Source: Neoarius graeffei
Taxonomy: Eukaryota > Chordata > Actinopteri > Siluriformes > Ariidae
Direction: 5' to 3'
DNA: 64,000 nt
Assembly: GCF_027579695.1 (NCBI RefSeq)
Contig: NC_083577.1
Span: 31,175,198-31,239,197 of the forward strand
This document shows, piece after piece, positions 57,851-64,000 of this stretch (its first letter is position 1; every line of letters starts with the position of its first letter). A program made the position numbers and the translations under genes. Below the pieces are notes generated by a model that saw nothing but the letters and a program-made list of their open reading frames with translations, had not been told where the DNA came from and did not search any database.

Positions 57851-58399
57851 TGACTGACCTCACTAAAAAGGGGGCACCAGATCCAGTCCAGTGGACGGAG
57901 TTGTGTGAACAGGCTTTTGCTCAGGTAAAAGTGGTTTTGTGTGGGGGCCTGCTGTTGCATTCTCCTGACTTTTCTTTCCCTTATGTTTTCCAGACCAACG
58001 TGTTGGACAGAGGGCTGGGGCCATTTTGTCCCAGGTGGTGGAGGGGGAGGAGCACCTGGTGCTGTGCCTCAGTTGCAAGCTCTCCATGCAAGAGTCAAAG
58101 GACAGCACCATGGAAAAGGAGTGTCTGGCAATCAAGTGGGCTGTCCTCACTCTCCGGTACTACCTCACCTCCGGTACTATCCTCTATTCCGACCATGCCC
58201 CACTCTAGTGGCTCCACCGCATGAAGGATGCTAATGTGTGGATCACTCGTTGGTATCTCCCTTCAACCCTTTAAATTCAAGGTGGTCCACAGGCCAGGGG
58301 CACAGATGGTGGTGGTGGTGGTGGATTACCTCTCCCACTGGGAGGAGGAGTCAGCTGCAGGCCAGATGAATCCCCGGCCTGAGTTGGGCAGTTGGGGTA
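57851..58399 (+). pseudogene. RNase H region and polypurine leader
   Basis: Across changing frames: DPVQWTELCEQAFAQVK, LLLHSPDFSFPYVFQT, EKECLAIKWAVLTLRYYL, LYSDHAPL and WLHRMKDAN, the Ty3-type RNase H order (first Asp position now Asn in the QTN segment). It ends in a decayed FKFKVVHRPGAQM segment with GGT repeats, then G-rich sequence before the 3' LTR. Confidence 0.8.
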
Positions 58400-58732
58400 T
58401 GTGGCAGTGAGGGTGTAGTCAAGCGTCAGCTGTGAACCACAAGGAGTCAGGTTGAACCAGCAGGTAATGTGTGACAAGGTACACCTGTGTCTAATTACTG
58501 GCCATCTATTAACATGTGTCTTGGTGTGTCTTTCAGACAGCCAGGAATGAGAGAGAGAGAGCTGTGCTGTGCTGTGCTCCGCTCTGCTCTGCTCTGCTCT
58601 GCTCCCCAACGCGCGTGGTGTCTGTGTGTGTGGTTTAATAATTGCACTGAAAAGTGAGGAAAAATAATAAACACACCTCTTCTGAAGCCTGCTCCCAGTT
58701 CCTCTGCATCCCAAACCTCAGAGAGTGTCACA
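58400..58732 (+). repeat. 3' LTR of the Gmr1-like element
   Basis: TGTGGCAGTGAGGGTGTAG to GAGAGTGTCACA, uninterrupted at 333 bp, with a polyadenylation signal AATAAA near 58666 and a (GCTCT)n expansion near 58570-58602 that the 5' LTR lacks. Confidence 0.92.
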
Positions 58733-58737
58733 TACTC

Positions 58738-59798
58738 CTACTTGTATGACAAGAAACTTTCTTCTCATGGAAACTGAATAAAACAGTGATGCTAGGTGTA
58801 GTCTAAATACTAGATACAATTTACAGCACAAATGCCAGATACATCTAACAGTGCAAACGTTGCAATATTCTTTAAATAGATTCCCATTTTATTGAGATTT
58901 AAATTCATTTACAGAAGCCAGCATGTTACACGGCTTTATACCAAAGGCGTTCTCTGATCAGATAAAACTGACTATTGGATGCAATTTTCTTTTATTATAG
59001 TTTTCTTCTGCTTGATATTGCTGGAAACAGTCCATCTCTGACTCACAACTTGCAGGGCTTTTCAAGGTTATGGGCTTTATAGAGGCCCCTCTGAGCAAAT
59101 GCAATGAAATCTGGTGCACAGAAAGAAGTAAAGGACTAGCCGTGTTTACTGATTTTTCTGAAAGCTATGCTGTCCACTTAAATGGATGCTCAGCACATGC
59201 ATGAATAAACTTGCGTATTCACAAACACACAGATACACATTTTTACTTGCACATGAGTTTGACCTGCACCTGCTTTAACTGCAGCAATGATATCCAAGAT
59301 TACAGGATGACCTGGCTGAGTGCATGGAAGCCTTTAGGTTTAGAAACCATGTGCTAGGTTAGTTTGTTAATTTAGTTATTCCTATTAATAAGTCACATAG
59401 TTTTTGATCATTACATTTCATATTTTGGCAGGTTTGCCTTTTATAATAAAAACCACTAAGAACATAATTGAATGCGAGCAAGTTTACTGGCAGTTTAGTA
59501 ACTGGGTAGCTGTTTGTTCGCAGGATATGAAGGCTTTGGATATTTATACAGCCGAAAACATTAAATTTTTAATTAATCAACACAGGGTTTTTTTTTTAAG
59601 TTGTCCAATTTCACATACTTAAAGGTATTGTGATTGCTTTTCCATTGGTCCACATTGTGTTAAATATTCCCCTCACCACATAGCTTGTAAAACGATCAGT
59701 TTATTCATAAACGTTTGTTTATCAAATACACCAGTTGTCTTTCATTCTTGCTCATCTATTGAAAGTATAATATTTCAAATGTGCTGTTAAACAGTTTA
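58738..59798. other. No gene recognised
   Basis: AT-rich intergenic sequence; no domain-bearing ORF. Confidence 0.5.
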
Positions 59799-60060
59799 CA
59801 CTCACCAGCCACTTTACTAGGAACACCCATACACCTGCTGTTTTATGCAGTTATCTAATCAGCCAATCCCTTGACAGCAGCACAGTGAAATAAAATCATG
59901 CAGATACAAATCAAGAGCTTCAGTTAATGTTCACTTCAAACATCAGAATGGGAAAAATTGTGATCTCTGGGACTTTCACTGCGGCATGGGTGTTGGCGCC
60001 AGATGGACTGGTTTGAGTATTTCAGAAATTGCTGATCTCCTGGGGTTTTTATACACCTAA
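59799..60060 (+). mobile_element. Tc1-like element, 5' end fragment
   Basis: Left inverted end CACTCACCAGCCACTTTACT preceded by TA, followed by a relic of the transposase start (CATCAGAATGGGAAAAATTG) and helix-turn-helix code (SISEIADLL-like). Truncated after about 60060. Same family as 9715 and 32365. Confidence 0.8.
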
Positions 60061-60194
60061 CTGGTAGTACGTACTGCTTTATTCCTATTTTAGTGGTTTT
60101 CTGTTTCATTTGGTCAGTGCTTGGGGTAAACGAGTACATTAGCCTTGCCTAAATATACTGAAAATATATTTTGAAGCTTTCCTCATTTGTTGTG

Positions 60195-60197
<3 letters not shown>

Positions 60198-60230
<33 letters not shown>
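60198..60230. repeat. (TG)n microsatellite
   Basis: About 15 TG units. Confidence 0.95.
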
Positions 60231-60231
<1 letters not shown>

Positions 60232-61752
60232 TCCAAAGCGTATGAAAGCTTGGCACAATGTCAAAATAAATCCATATGAATGGAGATATATGATGGTCCG
60301 TTCATATAAAATAGACCAAATTAAACTAACCAATTAATTCATGTAATTAAACAAATCTGTAAACAGAGATTCCAGGGAATTTCACATTGCAATAAAAAAT
60401 ATTTCAATATTATTGCTTTGACATCTAGCTGCTTGTTGTGTCATTGAACCAGATTCAGTGCTCTTTAATTAATGAGTCCTGAGGAGAGGATTAGAAGCAT
60501 TCATATAACAGCAACACATTCAGTGCTTCATAAATGCACTTCACTTCCTTTTTATGTTTTAGCTAATAGAATATATTTCCTTCTGAAAGCATGTTGCCAT
60601 TATTGGAAATAACATCCTTCTCTGTCATTTGTTTCATATGAGCTACAGTTCAGGTTCATTTCTCCCAGGATGAAAACTGATAAAGACCTTCTGCTTTTCT
60701 GCAGCATCCAGTATCATTTGTAAAGCAGATTAAAGTATGATCGATGAAAGCAGCAAGCTCACATCAGCTAGAGATTTTCATGTATAGTGACATTTTATAT
60801 ATAGACACTTAAGTCTTTAAATTGATTTATCTGGAGATATTGGTTAAGGATTTCCATTTTCTATAGTAAATGCATATCAGCAAAATCCCCTGTATTAAAC
60901 TGACACTTGGTATGAAGTATAAATTGATATTGTATGGATTAAACTCTGTAGAAGGTCATTCCACACATTCAGCATAATTGTGTGGCGTATACAGCACATT
61001 CTTGGTTTTCTTTGACTTTAAGAGTAGGTGGAAATCTAGTGATGAGCAAAATTGGTATTAAAATGGTTTGCATTATAATGAGTACATTATCAAGAGGTGT
61101 GGTTAGGTATGCTGCTGCCATATCCAGTCAAATCAGATCCTCTTATTTGGGTTGTTTGTTGTTATTTGATCTAATTTTTTTTGACAGACAGGATTTAGTT
61201 TAGTCTCTTGTATTAAGTTTTTAATTGTGTAAAGTAATAATATAAAAAGTGCACTTCCACAAAATAGAGTTATGTGAAATCTTTGCTTTAAGTAAGAAAA
61301 AAAAACTATGTTGTCTTGCATCTATATAAAGGTTTCATAAGGCTGTAACTTTGGTGCGATTATAGACCAAAGTGTGCTTGAAAATATCATACCACCTGGT
61401 TATGCCACTTCTATGTAATTTCAGACCCCCAAAATAACTGCCATCATACAATCTACACAAGTGAGGGAGAAATTAAGCAGTGAGCTTTTAAAGTAACTGC
61501 ATGAATATTTATTAAGAAGAACTGATAGAATACAATCTATCAGTCTTCAGATTTAAGTTGAAATCAAATAACTTGCAGTAGTGTGCAAAGTGACAGATCC
61601 AACCACAAGCATAAAGGTCATCAAGATCAACTCAATATGTGGGTGAGTCCAGCAAAGTGCAATTATTCCATGTAATTCTTAAAAATTAAAGTTCATTTTT
61701 AATAATTCCTCAACACTGGATGCATTTAACCAACCAACATGACAACAATATC
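60231..61752. other. No gene recognised
   Basis: AT-rich sequence with short ORFs and no recognisable element. Confidence 0.5.
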
Positions 61753-62550
61753 TGTCATGGTCCTACCTGTGGGCTTCTCTCTTCAGGTAACATCTCCACT
61801 CAGCATTACCGGCCACGCCCGCACTCACTTCCTCTTATTAACTTCCAGTGGCTGTCATTGGCTGTTGCCGATCACCTGCTTTCCCCCATGTGTATTTAAG
61901 CTGCAGTTCTCCCAAGCCTCAGTGTCAGATCGTCTGCAATTTCCAGCGTGATAACCTGCTCTGTGTTCCTACTACTCTGACTCCTGACGATATTCTGTTC
62001 CGTCTGACTCTGTCTGCTCTCCAGCCCCGGTAACCTGATCTGCCTTCTGTCCTGTCGACTCTGCCTCTTGCCTGCCTCTCCTGTACCTTTGCCTGATCTC
62101 CAGCCTGCCCAGCCCTGCTGCTTGCCTGCCTCTCCATCAGCCCAGTGTGAGCAGCCCTGCCTGGAGCCCTACTCTCCAGCCCTGGTAACCTGACCCTGCA
62201 TTTCTGTCCCCTATCTTGCTATCTGATCTGTGACTCTGTGTTCCAGCCTGCTCCCTAACTCCAGCCTGCTGAGGGACTACTGCTGGGAGACTGCCTGAAA
62301 CCCAAGTGCTGTCAGCCTACAGCCACACCTCTCTGACAACACCTGATCCTGTCTGATCTCAGAAGCTAAGCAAGGTTAGGCCTGGTCAGTATTTGGATGG
62401 GAGACCTCAGATGTCACCACCAGCCATCCCTGCCTCTCAGTCCTCCTGCCACTAAACTTCACACACACATTATCCCAACTCCCTTTCCTCTGTTATTAAT
62501 AAACTGTGGTTTGAGTGCATTTGATCTCCTCTCCTGTCTGGTCCCTGACA
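61753..62550 (+). repeat. 5' LTR, 798 bp
   Basis: Begins TGTCATGGTCC and ends GGTCCCTGACA (TG...CA). It has a TATA-like TATTTAAG at 61893-61900, a probable transcription start near 61920-61926 and a polyadenylation signal AATAAA at 62498-62503. Rich in CCTGCCTG/CTCCAGCC short repeats. A 5S-derived segment lies at 62314-62406. Confidence 0.85.
62314..62406 (+). ncRNA. 5S rRNA-derived segment inside the LTR (first ~92 nt, 3' truncated)
   Basis: The segment aligns without gaps to the start of vertebrate 5S rRNA: it begins GCCTACAGCCACACC at 5S nucleotide 1 and ends GGATGGGAGACC. It retains the internal Pol III control region: box A GAAGCTAAGCAAGG, the intermediate element, and box C TTGGATGGGAGACC. 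The last ~28 nt and the T-run terminator are missing, so it is not a functional 5S gene. It could be an ancestral LTR component or a 5S-derived SINE3-type insertion. Confidence 0.9.
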
Positions 62551-62568
62551 GAACAATCTGAACAAGAC

Positions 62569-63516
62569 ATGGAGTCAGTGCCTGAACCCTCTGCCCTAGA
62601 CTGGCTGCAGTGCACCAAAGGAGATGTCAGTCGGATGTCTGCTGACGTTGCAGTCCTGATCCAGCTTGGTCAGCAGCAACAACGACTGGACCAAGCACTC
62701 CAGCTGCTCACTGCCCTAGCACCCCCTGCGCCTCTGAGTCAACTGCTGCCCCTCATTGCATCAGCCCCTGTCATACCCACCGCTGACTTGCCAGCTCCGG
62801 GAGGTGCTCCTGCTGCACTCGATGCCCCAGAACCCAAGGTCGACAGTCTGGAGCGTTTTGACAGTGACCCCTCCCAAGTCCGTGCTTTCCTGACCAGCTG
62901 CCGGTTGCTGTTTGACCTGCAGCCCAGAACCTTTGCGTCGGAGGCAGCGAAGGTGGCCTTCATCATCACTCATATGACTGGCCGCGCCCACCTGTGGGGG
63001 ACTGCTGAGTATGAACGCCGGACACTGGTGTGTGCCTCCTTCTCCCTGTTTGCAGCGGAGATGATTAAGGTCTTCGACCTGGGCTCGTCATCAGTAGAGG
63101 CATCCAGAGGACTGATGAGTATTCGCCAAGGCAGACGTACAGTGGCTGACTACTCGATCGATTTCCGGACCTTGGCCCGGCGCAGCAAGTGGAACATGCA
63201 GGCGCTGGTGGACGCCTTTCTGCACAGCCTGGCCGACTACATGAAGGATGAATTGGTCTCGTATGAACAACCGTCGACACTCGATGAGGCCATCGCCCTG
63301 GCCGTCCGCATTGATCGCCGGGTCCAGACCTGTCGACAGAGAGAGGGCCCGCCAGACTCAGTCAGTCATCAGCGCACGGAGAAGCCCAAGCTCGCCGGAC
63401 ATAGGAGGGGCCCGGCTGGGTTCAATGATCCTCCAATCCTCCACCAGCCAGAAACCTATGCTCCAAGTTTGCCTTTGTCTGTCGGATTCCACCCACACCC
63501 TGGCCGCCCTGGTTGA
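62569..63516 (+). pseudogene. gag of the sushi-like element
   Basis: Opens MESVPEPSALDW and has a retrotransposon Gag core at about residues 85-230 (LERFDSDPSQVRAFLTSCRL, FIITHMTGRAHLWGTAEY, SRGLMSIRQGRRTVADY, WNMQALVDAFLHSLADYM). The core forms the virus-like particle. The CCHC zinc knuckle expected near the end is absent: after EKPKLAGHRRGP the frame departs and stops at 63516, so a deletion/shift has removed it. Confidence 0.88.
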
Positions 63517-63832
63517 CTCTGGTGCCAAGGCTAACATCATGGACTCCAAGCTTGCGCACCAGTTGGGTCTGCAAAGCCATCATTTATCCTCTCCCGTTCC
63601 AGCCAGGGCGCTGGATGGCCATCTCCTTGGCACCGTCACCCACCTCACTGCCCCTGTCCCGATGACTCTGTCTGGTAACCACCACGAAACCATCCAGTTT
63701 CACCTGCTCCATTCCCCCGGCCAACCTCTCATCCTGGGCTATCCATGGCTCCGCCAGCACAGTCCTCACCTCGACTGGGCCACTGGAGCGATAAGAGAAT
63801 GGGGCAAGGACTGCCACCGGACCTGCTTATGA
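63440..63832 (+). pseudogene. Retropepsin-like protease region of the sushi-like element
   Basis: In a different frame from gag: LAALVDSGAKANIMDSKLA with an intact Asp-Ser-Gly active site, then HLLHSPGQPLILGYPWLRQH with the Leu-Gly flap-side motif. A stop follows CHRTCL at 63832; past it RT-leader text continues in another frame. Pepsin-type proteases of this kind mature the Gag-Pol product. The stop and frame change indicate a decayed copy. Confidence 0.85.
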
Positions 63833-64000
63833 GCCGCCACTCTAACCTCTCATACTCCACCTGCCAGCTCTGCCCCCGACCTCACTAATGTCCCAGTGTG
63901 TTATCACAGCCTTCGGGAGGTATTCAGCAAAGCCAAGGCCACTTCCTTGCCCCCTCACCGGCCCTATGACTGCGCCATTGATCTCCTCCCAGGCACTGCA

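Larger units (their letters stand above)
46217..58732 (+). mobile_element. Gmr1-like Ty3-related LTR retrotransposon with four later insertions
   Basis: The 5' LTR is 46217-48074 (split by a Tc1), the 3' LTR 58400-58732; both run TGTGGCAG to GTGTCACA. TACTC flanks the unit (46212-46216 and 58733-58737). Between them, in order, are a SCAN-like Gag, a protease, an integrase, a reverse transcriptase and an RNase H. Integrase before RT is the diagnostic Gmr1 order, opposite to usual Ty3. Removing the Tc1, L2, hAT and piggyBac insertions leaves about 4.9 kb. Stops and shifts in every gene show an old, dead copy. Confidence 0.9.
61753..64000 (+). mobile_element. Ty3-type (sushi-like) LTR retrotransposon, 5' part, runs off the window
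   Basis: An LTR (61753-62550), a leader with a possible self-primer site, gag (from 62569) and the protease region are present; the window ends shortly before the RT (the last frames include [18 protein letters not shown] sequence). The Gag layout and the start of the RT region resemble sushi-type chromoviruses of fish. The 3' half cannot be seen. Confidence 0.85.

Noticed and set aside
62314..62406. A functional 5S rRNA gene
   Set aside because: The 3' ~28 nt and terminator are missing and it lies within an LTR; it is kept as a 5S-derived segment only.

Overview
The window reads as teleost fish nuclear DNA. It holds many CA, TA and AAT microsatellites, eight V-SINE-type short interspersed elements in good condition plus older or clipped ones, Tc1/mariner, hAT and piggyBac DNA transposons, fish-type L2 and other LINEs, and two Ty3-type LTR retrotransposons. 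The V-SINE tail and the LINE mix would suit an ostariophysan, possibly catfish-like fish, but that is recall and not shown by the sequence.

Only one host protein gene is convincingly intact: a six-exon TRIM35/A33-like RING E3 ligase on the minus strand (4056-6511). Its exons sum to 1,377 nt, the frame runs through every junction, and a perfect interferon-response element match lies 44-57 bp upstream of the ATG. Nearly everything else is mobile DNA in layers.

Layout: 1-2106 is the inner and right part of a hAT element carrying two MITEs, abutting a V-SINE. 3.5-6.6 kb is the TRIM gene. 7.4-9.0 kb is a decayed Tc1. 10.5-11.9 kb is an old V-SINE split by a transposon with a SAP-like exon relic and a foldback palindrome. 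12.6-15.3 kb is a TTA-flanked transposon with three tandem THAP-type exons and a nested hAT. 16.9-19.4 kb is an EN/RT LINE with an internal deletion. 21-32 kb has SINEs, a complete but dead Tc1, a TIR transposon and a second copy of the same LINE with its 5' part inverted inside one target-site duplication. 33.1-36.1 kb is a LINE fragment split by a hAT that holds a SINE and another LINE. 36.6-39.0 kb is a collapsed LTR element, followed at 39.1-40.0 kb by a THAP/YqaJ two-gene (ISL2EU-like) relic.

46.2-58.7 kb is one 12.5-kb composite: a Ty3-related element with integrase before reverse transcriptase (Gmr1-like) and a SCAN-like Gag, bounded by a 5-bp duplication. Four later insertions (Tc1, L2, hAT, piggyBac), each with its own target duplication, interrupt it; the L2 holds a further SINE and hAT. 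61.75 kb to the window end is the 5' part of a second Ty3-type (sushi-like) element whose LTR contains the first ~92 nt of 5S rRNA with its internal Pol III promoter.

The genes do not form a pathway. The value of the window is its transposon stratigraphy, the promoter-plus-first-exon relics left by several deleted DNA transposons, the SCAN-type Gag, and the 5S-bearing LTR.
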